Shown: positions 32,831 through 40,587, counted from the first letter of the stretch. The stretch is 40,587 nucleotides of DNA from Acidimicrobiia bacterium (GCA_026002975.1 BPGJ01000017.1:1-40587); one strand, 5' to 3'. Numbers and translations are program-made. The notes: generated by a model not told the origin, from the letters alone.

Positions 32831-33327
32831 ACCACCACAGAGGCACAACCGCAGCGGTCCTCACCGTATCCGATGGTGTGGCAGCCGGGAGGCGACCAGA
32901 CGGCTCGGGTGAGGCACTCCAGGAGCTGCTCGAGGAGGCGGGTTTCGTGGTGGTGGCCAGGTCGGTGGTACCGGACGAGAGCGACATGATCTCATCGGAG
33001 ATCCGCCGGCTGGCCGCATCGGCCCGCCTGGTGGTCACCACCGGCGGCACCGGCCTCGGTCCCCGCGACGTGACACCGGAAGCCACCGCCGAAGTGCTGG
33101 ACCGGTTGGCTCCCGGGCTGGTGCATCTCATGCTGTCGGTGGGGCTTCGCTCCACGCCCATGGCCGCTCTCTCGAGAGGAGTCGCCGGCTCCTTGGGTAC
33201 CTCCCTGGTCATCAACCTGCCCGGCTCCCCCAAGGGAGCCACCGAGAGCCTCACCCCGCTGCTGGAGGTCATTCCCCACGCCCTCGACCTCCTCGCCGGA
33301 GAGACCAGGCACGACGGGGAGGGCTGA
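32827..33327 (+). CDS. mogA: Molybdenum cofactor biosynthesis protein MogA/MoaB (molybdopterin adenylyltransferase)
   Basis: A 166-residue soluble enzyme that adenylylates molybdopterin before molybdenum insertion. The family motifs are VLTVSDG near the N-terminus, TTGGTGLGPRDVTPEAT (the molybdopterin/ATP loop, with D81 matching the essential MogA aspartate), and the end block LVINLPGSPKGATE. The length is typical of a stand-alone MogA/MoaB. I chose GTG 32827 because it overlaps the upstream TGA; another in-frame GTG is at 32812. It is followed after 3 bases by the histidine kinase. Its position just upstream of a molybdenum enzyme operon is functionally sensible. Confidence 0.9.
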   Translation: MNHHRGTTAAVLTVSDGVAAGRRPDGSGEALQELLEEAGFVVVARSVVPDESDMISSEIRRLAASARLVVTTGGTGLGPRDVTPEATAEVLDRLAPGLVHLMLSVGLRSTPMAALSRGVAGSLGTSLVINLPGSPKGATESLTPLLEVIPHALDLLAGETRHDGEG

Positions 33328-33330
33328 CCG

Positions 33331-34599
33331 ATGCGGGTTCCTCAACTCCACGAGATCGATACCCGTCTGCAGCTCGACGCGCTCTACCACTTGGCGGTGG
33401 AGCTGTCGGGGCTCAGGTCGGTGGATCAGGTGCTCGAGACCGCCCTCCGCCAGTGCCTGACCCTGACCGGGTCCCAGTTCGGCTTCATCGGGCTGTGCGG
33501 GGACGACCCCACCCGTATGGAGATCGCCGCGATCCTCGGATTCCACCCGACGCCCGAGTTCTACGAGACCCATCGCTACATCCCGCTTCGGCCCAACGTG
33601 TTCGCCAACGCGGTGTTGGAGAGCCGCGCGGTCCGGTCGGTGGACGCCCGGACCGAACCCGGCAAGGTGGGTCAGCCTCCCGGCCATCCAGAGGTGAGGA
33701 CCTTCCTGGGGGTGCCCCTCCGGCTGCAGAGGCGTCCCATCGGCATGATCGGGGTCGCCAACCGTTCCACCCCGTACGAAGACGGACACGAACGGCTGAT
33801 GCTCACCTACGCCGCCCAGATCGCCATCGTGATTCGGAACGCCCAGCTCTACGAGAGCCTCGCCCGATCCAACGAGCGGCTGGAGAGGATCGTCGACCAG
33901 CGCACCGCGCAGCTCAGGGAGACGAGTAGGGAACTCGCCGAAAAGGCCGCCGAACTGCAGCAGGTGCTGTCGGAGACGGTCGACGCCCAGGAGCAGGAGC
34001 GGCAGAGGATCGCCCGCGACATCCACGACGGCATCAACCAGCTCCTGGTGGGAGCCATGTTGGAGCTGACCGCCGGTCTACGTCGTCTGGAACGCGGGGA
34101 GCTGTCCGAGGCCAAGAACGCGGTGGAGGAGGCACAGCAGGTGCTGAGAGAGGTGGAGAGCGAGATCAGGCGGGTCGTGCTGGACCTCCACCCGCCCCTC
34201 CTGGAAGGGCTCGGACTCCCCGCGGCCCTTCGCCGGCTGTGCGACGAGTTCGCGGCCTACAGCGACGTGGAATGTCAGCTGCGGGTCGACGGCGAAGCGG
34301 GAAGGCTGTCGGAGCGGTCCGAGATCGGTCTGTATCGGATCTGTCAGGAGGCGCTGAGCAACGTCGCCGCCCACGCCCAGGCCAGCCGGGTCGAGGTGCG
34401 GGTCGATTTCGGCGCCTCGTCGGTGAGGCTCCTCATCGTCGACGACGGTAACGGGTTCGACCCGGCGACCGTGTCGCCGGACAGGCACCTGGGCCTCCGC
34501 TCGATGAGATACCGGGCGGAGAGCGTGGGAGGTACCTTCCGGCTGGTCTCGGCGGCAGGGAGAGGCACCCGGGTAGAGGCCTTCGTTCCGCTGGGATGA
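33331..34599 (+). CDS. GAF-domain sensor histidine kinase (NarL-type, HisKA_3)
   Basis: A 422-residue cytoplasmic kinase without membrane helices. Residues about 15-172 form a GAF sensor domain (LTLTGSQFGFIGL, TFLGVPLRLQRRPIGMIGVA). A coiled-coil of about 45 residues follows, then the HisKA_3 dimerisation/phosphoacceptor helix with H232 in ERQRIARDIHDGINQLL. The HATPase domain has RICQEALSNVAAHA (N box), VDDGNGFDP (G1) and HLGLRSMRYRAESVGG (G2). The ligand of the GAF domain is unknown; redox, gas or small-molecule sensing is possible. Its stop overlaps the response-regulator ATG (ATGA), so the pair is a coupled two-component system. It lies directly upstream of coxMSL. Confidence 0.93.
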   Translation: MRVPQLHEIDTRLQLDALYHLAVELSGLRSVDQVLETALRQCLTLTGSQFGFIGLCGDDPTRMEIAAILGFHPTPEFYETHRYIPLRPNVFANAVLESRAVRSVDARTEPGKVGQPPGHPEVRTFLGVPLRLQRRPIGMIGVANRSTPYEDGHERLMLTYAAQIAIVIRNAQLYESLARSNERLERIVDQRTAQLRETSRELAEKAAELQQVLSETVDAQEQERQRIARDIHDGINQLLVGAMLELTAGLRRLERGELSEAKNAVEEAQQVLREVESEIRRVVLDLHPPLLEGLGLPAALRRLCDEFAAYSDVECQLRVDGEAGRLSERSEIGLYRICQEALSNVAAHAQASRVEVRVDFGASSVRLLIVDDGNGFDPATVSPDRHLGLRSMRYRAESVGGTFRLVSAAGRGTRVEAFVPLG

Positions 34600-35219
34600 G
34601 CGTGCGCATCCTCGTCGTCGACGACCACCCGGTCGTCCGCAAGGGAATCAGGAGCCTGCTGTCGAACTACGACGACTTCGAGGTGGTGGGCGAAGCCGAC
34701 GACCCTCCGGGTGCCCTGGAGGCATTCGCTCGGCTCCGACCCGACCTGGTGTTGCTCGACATCCGACTGGGGGGAGGGTCGGGACTGGAGGTGCTCGACG
34801 GCATCCTCGGGATGGAGCCGACTGCCAAGGTGTTGATGCTCAGCTCGTTCGACGACGAGGAGTACGTCCACCGGAGCCTCGAAGCCGGCGCCATGGGTTA
34901 CGTGCTCAAGGGGGACTCCGACTCGGTGCTGGTGGCGGCACTACGAACCGCGGTCGAGGGAAGGCACGTCCTGAGCCCCCAGGTGACCGACCAGCTCGTC
35001 TCCCGGATCTACCTGGGGCAGGACCGGCCCGAGTTCGACGAAACCGACCGTGAGATCCTCAGGCTGCTGGCCGCCGGGGCGTCGAACGCGGAGATCGCCG
35101 AAAGGCTGTTCATCAGCGACTCGACGGTGAAACGCCGGTTGAGGTCGGTGTTCAGCAGGCTCGGCGTTCAACGCAGAACCGAAGCCGCCGCCGAGGCGGT
35201 CCGGCGTGGTCTGATCTGA
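34596..35219 (+). CDS. NarL/FixJ-family response regulator
   Basis: A 207-residue DNA-binding response regulator. The receiver domain has acidic residues D9 and D10 (LVVDDHPVVRKG), phosphoacceptor D55 (VLLDIRLGGGSG), S83 and K105 (GYVLKGDSDS). The C-terminal LuxR/GerE helix-turn-helix reads REILRLLAAGASNAEIAERL and STVKRRLRSVFSRLGV. The family usually has KTVKNHL at the recognition helix; STVKRRL is a mild variant that may shift DNA specificity. It is co-translated with the GAF kinase. The next gene in the same direction, coxM, starts 134 bases later behind its own promoter, which makes the cox operon the obvious candidate target. Confidence 0.94.
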   Translation: MSVRILVVDDHPVVRKGIRSLLSNYDDFEVVGEADDPPGALEAFARLRPDLVLLDIRLGGGSGLEVLDGILGMEPTAKVLMLSSFDDEEYVHRSLEAGAMGYVLKGDSDSVLVAALRTAVEGRHVLSPQVTDQLVSRIYLGQDRPEFDETDREILRLLAAGASNAEIAERLFISDSTVKRRLRSVFSRLGVQRRTEAAAEAVRRGLI

Positions 35220-35314
35220 GCGGGTCACTTCTCCGACCCGGAGGGGTCATCGAGAGGTCGGAAATCGACCCGAATGGGCACCCCGTCTTCCCTCCGTCCC
35301 GCAACCGTTTTCGA

Positions 35315-35346
35315 TAGGGTTCGGGGTGAGGCCACACACCGGGAGG
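35315..35346 (+). promoter_or_regulatory. cox operon promoter and Shine-Dalgarno sequence
   Basis: TAGGGT (35315-35320) is the -10 candidate and GGGAGG (35341-35346) is the ribosome binding site, 7 nt before GTG 35354. I see no good -35 box, consistent with activator dependence, for instance on the adjacent response regulator. Confidence 0.45.
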
Positions 35347-35353
35347 TGACGAG

Positions 35354-36229
35354 GTGTATCCGCCCAGATTCGAGTATTCGGCCCCGAGGTCCCTGGAAGA
35401 GGCGCTGGATCTGCTGGCGGAGGTCGGCGACGAAGGCAGGGTCCTGGCCGGGGGCCAGAGCCTTCTCCCCATGATGAAGCTGCGGCTGGCCGCACCGGCT
35501 CATCTCGTCGACATCAACCGCCTGCCGGGCTTGGGGAGCATCACCGATACCAACGGGGAGATCTCCATCGGCGCGCTGGTTCGTCACGCCGATGTCGCCA
35601 CCGATCCCACGGTGGCGGCTCACGCACCACTCCTCGCCGCGGCCGCTCCGTGGATCGCCGACCCGCTGGTACGAAACCGGGGCACTCTCTGCGGGTCGGT
35701 GGCTCACTGCGACCCGGAGGGCGATTGGAACTCGTTGATGCTCGCGGTAGGTGCCACCGTCGTGGCCACATCCCGGGAGGGCACCCGGACGATCCCGATC
35801 GCCGACTTCGTGGTCGACTTCTTCACCAACGCCCTGCGACCAGGTGAGATGGTGACCGAGGTGAGGGTACCCAAGGCCGGTCCCCGGACGGGAGGGGCTT
35901 ACCTGAAGTTGGAGAGGAAGATCGGCGACTACGCCACGGTCGGGGTGGCCACCCACCTCCGGCTCGACGAGTCGGGGAGGATCGCCCAGGCCGGCATCGC
36001 CCTCACCTCGGTGGCGCCGAAGAACCTCAAGGTCACCGAGGCCGAGGAGCTGCTCGTAGGGAACGAACCGTCCGACGAGCTGTTCGCCGAGGCCGCCGAG
36101 GTGGCCGCCCGCACCTGCCAGCCGACCTCCGACGTGAGGGGCCCGGCGGAGTACAAGCGGGCGGTGGTGAGGACGTACACCGAGAGGGGACTGCGAAGGG
36201 CCCTGGCCGAGGCGAGAGGGGAGGCGTGA
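35354..36229 (+). CDS. coxM: Aerobic CO dehydrogenase medium (FAD) subunit
   Basis: A 291-residue flavoprotein that takes electrons from the Fe-S subunit and passes them toward the quinone pool. The two FAD-binding motifs are [16 protein letters not shown] (residues 31-46) and [17 protein letters not shown] (109-125), where the family more often has TIGGSLAHADP. The C-terminal CODH flavoprotein domain includes [17 protein letters not shown]. It starts at GTG 35354 with GGGAGG upstream, and its TGA overlaps the coxS ATG (TGATG). The order M-S-L is the classical order for form I enzymes. Confidence 0.93.
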   Translation: MYPPRFEYSAPRSLEEALDLLAEVGDEGRVLAGGQSLLPMMKLRLAAPAHLVDINRLPGLGSITDTNGEISIGALVRHADVATDPTVAAHAPLLAAAAPWIADPLVRNRGTLCGSVAHCDPEGDWNSLMLAVGATVVATSREGTRTIPIADFVVDFFTNALRPGEMVTEVRVPKAGPRTGGAYLKLERKIGDYATVGVATHLRLDESGRIAQAGIALTSVAPKNLKVTEAEELLVGNEPSDELFAEAAEVAARTCQPTSDVRGPAEYKRAVVRTYTERGLRRALAEARGEA

Positions 36230-36699
36230 TGCAGATCACCGTCACCGTGAACGGCACCACCTACACATCCGACGTCGAGCCCCGTCGGCTGCTCGTCGAC
36301 TACATCCGTAACGATCTCGGGTTGACCGGAACCCACATCGGCTGTGACACCACCTCGTGTGGGGCGTGCACGCTGATCATGGACGGCAAACCGGTCAAGT
36401 CCTGCACCATCCTGGCGGTTCAAGCCGACGGCTCCGAGATCCGAACCGTGGAGGGGCTGAAACGAGACGGGCAGCTCCACCCGATCCAGAAGGCCTTCAA
36501 GGAGCACCACGGCCTGCAGTGCGGATTCTGCACCCCGGGCATGATGATGGTCGGCTCCGCCCTGATCGAGCAGAACCCCCGACCCAGCGAGGAAGAGGTG
36601 CGCTGGGCGATATCCGGAAACATCTGCCGGTGCACCGGCTACCAGAACATCGTCGCCGCGATCCAGGCGGCTGGACGCGAACTCGCAGAGAGAGGTTGA
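36229..36699 (+). CDS. coxS: Aerobic CO dehydrogenase small (2Fe-2S) subunit
   Basis: A 156-residue protein with two [2Fe-2S] clusters. The plant-ferredoxin-type N-terminal cluster is bound by C39, C44, C47 and C59 ([15 protein letters not shown]). The helical C-terminal cluster is bound by C98, C101, C133 and C135 ([17 protein letters not shown]). All eight ligands are present and the length is standard. It relays electrons from the Mo-Cu site in CoxL to the FAD of CoxM. The ATG at 36229 overlaps the coxM stop. Confidence 0.96.
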   Translation: MQITVTVNGTTYTSDVEPRRLLVDYIRNDLGLTGTHIGCDTTSCGACTLIMDGKPVKSCTILAVQADGSEIRTVEGLKRDGQLHPIQKAFKEHHGLQCGFCTPGMMMVGSALIEQNPRPSEEEVRWAISGNICRCTGYQNIVAAIQAAGRELAERG

Positions 36700-36711
36700 A
36701 GGAGGCGCCTG

Positions 36712-39084
36712 ATGACTACCACCGTCCATCCAAAGACGAGTCCCGAGGTCGGCGGTATCGGGCACGCGGTTCGGCGCAAGGAAGACGACCGGTTCATCCA
36801 GGGGGCGGGTCGCTATCTGGACGACATAGTCCTTCCGGGCATGCTGCACATGGCGATAGTCCGGTCGCCGATAGCCCATGGGAGGATCAGGTCGATCGAC
36901 ACCTCGGCCGCCGAGCAGACCGAGGGGGTGGTGGCGGTCATCACCGGCCAGATGCTCGCCGAGCACAACCTGGCGTGGATGCCGACCCTGTCCGGTGACA
37001 CCCAGGCGGTCCTGGCCACCGACAAGGTTCGCTACCAGGGTCAGGAGGTGGCGGCGGTGGTCGCCACCGACCCCTACATCGCCCGGGACGCGGCGTCGCT
37101 GGTGTTCGTCGACTACGAGGAGTTGCCCGCCATCACCAGTCCCCAGCAGGCCCTGGAACCCGGCGCTCCCGTGATTCGGGACGACAAGGAGGGGAAGACC
37201 GACAACGTGGCCTACATCTGGGAGGCGGGCGACAAGGAAGCCACCGACGCCGCGTTCGCCAAGGCCGACGTGGTGGTCACCCTCGACACCCACTATCCCC
37301 GGTCGCACCCTTCGCCGTTGGAGACCTGTGGAGCCCTGGCCGACGTTAACCCGGCCACCGGTGAAGCCACCATCTACCTGACCTCCCAGGCGCCCCACGC
37401 CCACCGGACCCTGTTCGCGCTGGTCGCAGGGCTGCCGGAGGAGAACATAAGGATCGTCTCGCCCGACATCGGCGGGGGATTCGGGAACAAGGTCCCGATC
37501 TACCCGGGATACGTGGTCGCCACGGTCGCGTCGCTGCTGTTGGGCAAGCCCGTCAAGTGGGTCGAGACCAGAACCGAGAACCTGATCTCCACCGGGTTCG
37601 CCCGCGACTACCACATGCACGGGGAGCTGGCCCTCACCTCCGACGGACGCATCCTGGCGATGCGGGCGTCCATCCTGTCCGACCAGGGCGCCTTCTACGC
37701 CGACGCACAACCGTCCCGTTTCCGCGCCGGGCTGTTCCACATCTGCACCGGGTCGTACGACTTCGGAGCGGCCCACGTCACCGCCAAGGGGGCATACACC
37801 AACAAGGCGCCCGGCGGCGTGGCCTATCGGTGCTCGTTCCGGGTGACCGAAGCCAGCTACCTGATCGAGCGGCTAGTGGACAACGCCGCCTGGAAGCTGG
37901 GGATGGACCCGGCGGAGTTCAGGATGAAGAACTTCATCCGCCCCGAGCAGTTCCCGTACCGGTCGCCGACGGGCTTCGTCTACGACTCGGGCGACTATCA
38001 CACCGCCCTCCGGGAGGCGATGAAACTGGTCGACTACGAGGGTTGGCGCCGGAAGCAGGCCGAAGGCCACCCCGAAGGCAAGCTGTACGGGGTGGGGATA
38101 GCCTCGTTCACGGAGGTGGTGGGTGCCGGCAACTCCAAGGAGTACGACATCGCCGGCATCAAGATGTTCGACTCGGCCGAGCTGCGGATCCATCCCACCG
38201 GCAAGGCGATCCTCAAGCTGGGGGTCCGGACCCAGGGTCAGGGTCACGAGACCACGTTCGCCCAGATCGTCGCCGAGGAACTCGGCATCCCCTACACCGA
38301 CGTGAAGGTGCAGGAGGGGGACACCGACAACACTCCGTACGGTCTTGGAACCTACGCCTCCCGCTCCACCCCGGTGGGTGGTGCGGCCACCGCGGTGGTG
38401 GCCCGGCGTATCCGGGAGAAGGCGAAGAAGATCGCGGCCCATCTACTGGAAGCCTCCGAGGACGACCTCGAGTGGGAGCCGGGTCGCTTCTTCGTGAGAG
38501 GCACCGACAAGGGGGTCACCATCCAGGAGGTGGCGTTCGCGGCGTACACCAACCCTCCCGAGGGGCTGGAGGCGGGGCTGGAGGACGTCTGCTACTACGA
38601 CCCGCCGAACATGACCTACCCCTTCGGCTCCTACATCGTGGTGGTGGAGGTAGACCCGGGAGACGGCACCTGGAAGGTGGTCGACATGGCCGCGGTGGAC
38701 GACTGCGGAGTCCGAATCAACCCGATGATCGTGGAAGGTCAGATCATGGGTGGGCTGACGGAGGGTTTCGCCAAGGCCAACATGCAGTGGATCACCTTCG
38801 ACGAGCAGGGGAACTGCATCGGTTCCAACTTCCTCGACTACCTGGTGCCCACCGCCTGGGAGACACCCCGCTTCAAACTCGGAGCCACCGTGACCCCGTC
38901 ACCCCACCATCCCCTCGGCGCCAAAGGGGTGGGGGAGTCGGCCACGGTCGGCTCTCCGGCCGCCTACGTGAACGCCGTCCTGGACGCGCTCCGCAGGGCC
39001 GGCCATCCGGTGGAGAACATCGACATGCCTGTTCTGCCCCATCGGGTGTGGGGTGCGATCCAGGGAGTGGCGGTGAAACCCTGA
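36712..39084 (+). CDS. coxL: Form I aerobic CO dehydrogenase large (Mo-Cu) subunit
   Basis: A 790-residue molybdenum hydroxylase of the xanthine oxidase family. The active-site loop reads VAYRCSFRVTEA, that is AYRCSFR at residues 371-377. C374 corresponds to the Cys388 that binds copper in the Oligotropha enzyme, and AYxCSFR is diagnostic of form I, the genuine CO oxidisers. Form II enzymes have AYRGAGR. The catalytic glutamate is E742 in GAKGVGESATVGSP. Molybdopterin-binding stretches include DIGGGFGNKVPIYPG and VRTQGQGHETTFAQI. The ribosome binding site AAGGAGG precedes the ATG. The two following genes are maturation factors. No signal peptide is present; the enzyme sits on the cytoplasmic face of the membrane. 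Confidence 0.96.
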   Translation: MTTTVHPKTSPEVGGIGHAVRRKEDDRFIQGAGRYLDDIVLPGMLHMAIVRSPIAHGRIRSIDTSAAEQTEGVVAVITGQMLAEHNLAWMPTLSGDTQAVLATDKVRYQGQEVAAVVATDPYIARDAASLVFVDYEELPAITSPQQALEPGAPVIRDDKEGKTDNVAYIWEAGDKEATDAAFAKADVVVTLDTHYPRSHPSPLETCGALADVNPATGEATIYLTSQAPHAHRTLFALVAGLPEENIRIVSPDIGGGFGNKVPIYPGYVVATVASLLLGKPVKWVETRTENLISTGFARDYHMHGELALTSDGRILAMRASILSDQGAFYADAQPSRFRAGLFHICTGSYDFGAAHVTAKGAYTNKAPGGVAYRCSFRVTEASYLIERLVDNAAWKLGMDPAEFRMKNFIRPEQFPYRSPTGFVYDSGDYHTALREAMKLVDYEGWRRKQAEGHPEGKLYGVGIASFTEVVGAGNSKEYDIAGIKMFDSAELRIHPTGKAILKLGVRTQGQGHETTFAQIVAEELGIPYTDVKVQEGDTDNTPYGLGTYASRSTPVGGAATAVVARRIREKAKKIAAHLLEASEDDLEWEPGRFFVRGTDKGVTIQEVAFAAYTNPPEGLEAGLEDVCYYDPPNMTYPFGSYIVVVEVDPGDGTWKVVDMAAVDDCGVRINPMIVEGQIMGGLTEGFAKANMQWITFDEQGNCIGSNFLDYLVPTAWETPRFKLGATVTPSPHHPLGAKGVGESATVGSPAAYVNAVLDALRRAGHPVENIDMPVLPHRVWGAIQGVAVKP

Positions 39085-39975
39085 ATGGACCTGTTCGCCC
39101 GGGTCGCCCAACTCAAGGCGGAGGGAAAGCCGTTCGCCCTGGCCACCGTGACGTGGAGGGACGGGCCGACCTCGGGTCAGGTGGGCGCCAAGGCCGTTAT
39201 CCACCTCGACGGGACGGTCGAAGGGTGGATCGGTGGTGCGTGCGCCACCCCGACCGTGGTGCAGCAGGCCTTGGAGGCCCTCCGGGACGGTCGGCCCCGA
39301 CTCCTGAGCCTCGGTGAGGACGATCCCAGGAGCGGGGTGGTGGGTGTACCCATGGCCTGTGCCTCGGAGGGAGCGATGGAGGTGTACGTCGAACCGGTGT
39401 TGCCGCCGCCCCACGTCCACGTGGTCGGCGACTCGCCGATGACTCGAGTCCTCGTCGGCATGGCGGAGCTGCTCGGCTGGAGGGTGAGCGTTGCCGACGA
39501 CGTCGAGATGGGCCCGGTTGGTGAGGGGAGCGCGGTGGTGGTCGCCACCCAGGGCCGGTACGACGAACCGGCCCTCGAAGCCGCCCTCGGGACCAAGGCC
39601 GCCTACATCGGTCTGGTCGCCTCACCCAAACGGGTCGATACCGTGTTCGAGTGGCTCCGCGACCGGGGAGTCTCGGAGGCGGATCTGGGGCGGATCCGGG
39701 CGCCGGCGGGCCTGGATCTGGGACCGGTGCGCCACGAGGCGATATCGGTGTCGATCCTCGCCGAGCTGGTCTCGTGGGAAGCCGGCGGGAGGTTGCAACC
39801 CCCCGCCCGGTCCACGGCCCGCCTGGAGACGGTCGACCCGGTCTGTGGGATGACCGTCGACCCCGCCCGTTCCCGCTTCTCCACCGTCCACGACGGTCGG
39901 ACCTACCACTTCTGCGCCGCCTCCTGCCTGCGTGCCTTCGAGCGCGATCCGGCCGCCTACCTGGGCGACCGATAA
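39085..39975 (+). CDS. XdhC/CoxF-family maturation protein fused to a C-terminal YHS metal-binding domain
   Basis: A 296-residue cytoplasmic protein starting directly at the coxL stop. Residues about 1-105 form the XdhC/CoxI N-terminal domain (ATVTWRDGPTSGQVGAKAVI, EGWIGGACATPTVVQQ). Residues about 110-235 form the XdhC Rossmann domain (HVHVVGDSPMTRVL, AAYIGLVASPKRVDTVF). Such proteins bind molybdenum cofactor and help insert or sulfurate it. Residues 250-293 are an added YHS domain with DPVCGMTVDP and YHFCAASCLRAFERDPAAYL, giving three cysteines (C254, C277, C281) and His275. YHS domains bind soft metals and occur in copper and heavy-metal pumps. Since CO dehydrogenase needs copper as well as sulfur at its Mo centre, a copper-delivery role is attractive but inferred. 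Confidence 0.88.
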   Translation: MDLFARVAQLKAEGKPFALATVTWRDGPTSGQVGAKAVIHLDGTVEGWIGGACATPTVVQQALEALRDGRPRLLSLGEDDPRSGVVGVPMACASEGAMEVYVEPVLPPPHVHVVGDSPMTRVLVGMAELLGWRVSVADDVEMGPVGEGSAVVVATQGRYDEPALEAALGTKAAYIGLVASPKRVDTVFEWLRDRGVSEADLGRIRAPAGLDLGPVRHEAISVSILAELVSWEAGGRLQPPARSTARLETVDPVCGMTVDPARSRFSTVHDGRTYHFCAASCLRAFERDPAAYLGDR

Positions 39976-39978
39976 GCT
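39973..39978 (+). promoter_or_regulatory. Putative internal -10 box (TAAGCT) overlapping the preceding stop codon
   Basis: TAAGCT includes the TAA stop of the XdhC-YHS gene and ends 10 nt before ATG 39989. It could give separate transcription of the second XdhC gene. Confidence 0.3.
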
Positions 39979-39988
39979 GACCGGCGCC

Positions 39989-40587
39989 ATGACCGGAGAT
40001 CCGACCTCTGCCCCCACCACCGAGCTGGACAAGATCGTCGCATCCGTTCTGGGCAGGGACACCGACGACTTCGCCCTGGCCACCGTGGTGGGTACCCGGG
40101 GGTCCACCTACCGGGGGCTGGGGGCCCGTCAGCTCGTTCGGGCCGACGGTGTGAGCGTCGGCACCGTCTCTGGTGGATGCCTCGACTCCGACCTGAGGGC
40201 GGTGGCTGAACGGGTGATGGCCGGCGGCGTGGCCGAGATCGTCACCTTCGACCTGACGGCCGACGACGAGGCGATCTGGGGTTGGGGGATCGGCTGCAAC
40301 GGCGTGACCGAGCTTCTGGTGGAACCGGCCGCCTCCGCCCGGCCCCTCGCTCACCGCATCGTCAGGGCGAGGGCCGAGCAGAGACCCCTAGCCGTCGTCC
40401 ACGACCTGTCCCGGCCCGGTCGACGCTGGTTCGTCGACCGCGCCGACTCGGATGGCCCGGACGAGATCGCACGGGCGGCGACTTCGGCCCTGGACGAGGG
40501 CTGGCCCAGGGTGGAGGAGATATCGGGGGTCCGGTACATGATCGAAGTGGTGGGAGCGCCATCCAGGCTGGTCGTGTGTGGAGCCGG
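39989..40587 (+). CDS. XdhC/CoxF-family protein, 3' end cut by the window edge
   Basis: The first 199 codons of an open frame running off the window. It shows a complete XdhC/CoxI N-terminal domain: ATVVGTRGSTYRGLGARQLV, then TVSGGCLDSDLRAVAERVM and the conserved WGWGIGCNGVTELLVEP with its cysteine. The last residues, LVVCGAG, begin the XdhC Rossmann domain. It is therefore a second, more canonical member than its fused neighbour; CoxF-like proteins of this kind are needed to build the Mo-Cu site. The ATG at 39989 follows the upstream stop by 13 bases. No Shine-Dalgarno sequence is evident. The remaining cox accessory genes are presumably beyond the right edge. Confidence 0.88.
   Translation, partial: MTGDPTSAPTTELDKIVASVLGRDTDDFALATVVGTRGSTYRGLGARQLVRADGVSVGTVSGGCLDSDLRAVAERVMAGGVAEIVTFDLTADDEAIWGWGIGCNGVTELLVEPAASARPLAHRIVRARAEQRPLAVVHDLSRPGRRWFVDRADSDGPDEIARAATSALDEGWPRVEEISGVRYMIEVVGAPSRLVVCGA

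Noticed and set aside
35929..37776. A 615-codon minus-strand open frame opposite coxM, coxS and coxL
   Set aside because: All eight CoxS cysteines and the CoxL active-site loop lie on the plus strand; the antisense product has no recognisable feature.
1..40587. tRNA, rRNA, CRISPR array, transposon or prophage
   Set aside because: I saw no tRNA-like cloverleaf, no repeat-spacer pattern, no transposase or integrase and no terminal repeats. A covariance-model scan would be needed to exclude small RNAs.

Overview
The window is high-GC DNA of a free-living actinobacterium, possibly Acidimicrobiia. This rests on the GC-rich codons, frequent GTG/TTG starts, menaquinone genes, a MFE-2-like beta-oxidation set, a form I CO dehydrogenase, and many start codons 6-10 nt downstream of a TANNNT box with no Shine-Dalgarno sequence (leaderless mRNA). 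The class is an inference. I saw no tRNA, rRNA, CRISPR array, insertion sequence or prophage, and no gene-free stretch over 300 bases.

Region 1 (1-3.9 kb): menD (cut by the left edge) converges on a murI - MerR-like regulator - isochorismate synthase string. All four genes are interrupted by single-base frameshifts, and every shift I traced is an extra base. Nothing comparable occurs in the other 36 kb. This looks more like insertion-type sequence error than gene decay.

Region 2 (3.9-15.8 kb): lipid and acyl-CoA catabolism. There is a type-2 HSD-like dehydrogenase, an acetyl-CoA-synthetase-like ligase coupled to a small 3Fe-4S ferredoxin, an AI-2E family membrane protein, an HSL-type esterase, and an operon of alpha-methylacyl-CoA racemase, long-chain acyl-CoA ligase, MFE-2-type dehydrogenase, MaoC hydratase and acyl-CoA dehydrogenase. 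A D-2-hydroxyacid dehydrogenase follows. The esterase and racemase diverge from a perfectly symmetrical double leaderless promoter.

Region 3 (15.8-23 kb): central metabolism and housekeeping. It holds a divergent ATP-type PEP carboxykinase, thiamine pyrophosphokinase, an S9 peptidase, 6-phosphofructokinase, an ATP-grasp ligase and an NfuA-like Fe-S carrier.

Region 4 (23-31.5 kb): a LacI regulator with a consensus operator, a sugar ABC importer (lipoprotein plus two permeases, the first greatly enlarged), a Gfo/Idh/MocA protein, an aldo/keto reductase and an SsuD-type FMNH2-dependent monooxygenase. Together these match the parts list of an oxidative sulfoquinovose (sulfo-SMO) pathway. The Gfo/Idh/MocA protein would be an NAD-dependent sulfoquinovosidase candidate and the aldo/keto reductase a 6-oxo-glucose reductase. 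This is the most interesting system proposal in the window; the substrate is inferred, not shown.

Region 5 (31.5-40.6 kb): a DUF1992 protein, an unknown membrane protein, MogA, a GAF histidine kinase and NarL-type regulator, then coxM-coxS-coxL. The large subunit carries the AYRCSFR loop diagnostic of true form I (Mo-Cu) CO dehydrogenase. Two XdhC/CoxF-type maturation proteins follow; the first is fused to a C-terminal YHS metal-binding domain and the second is cut by the right edge. The cell can probably scavenge atmospheric or trace CO.
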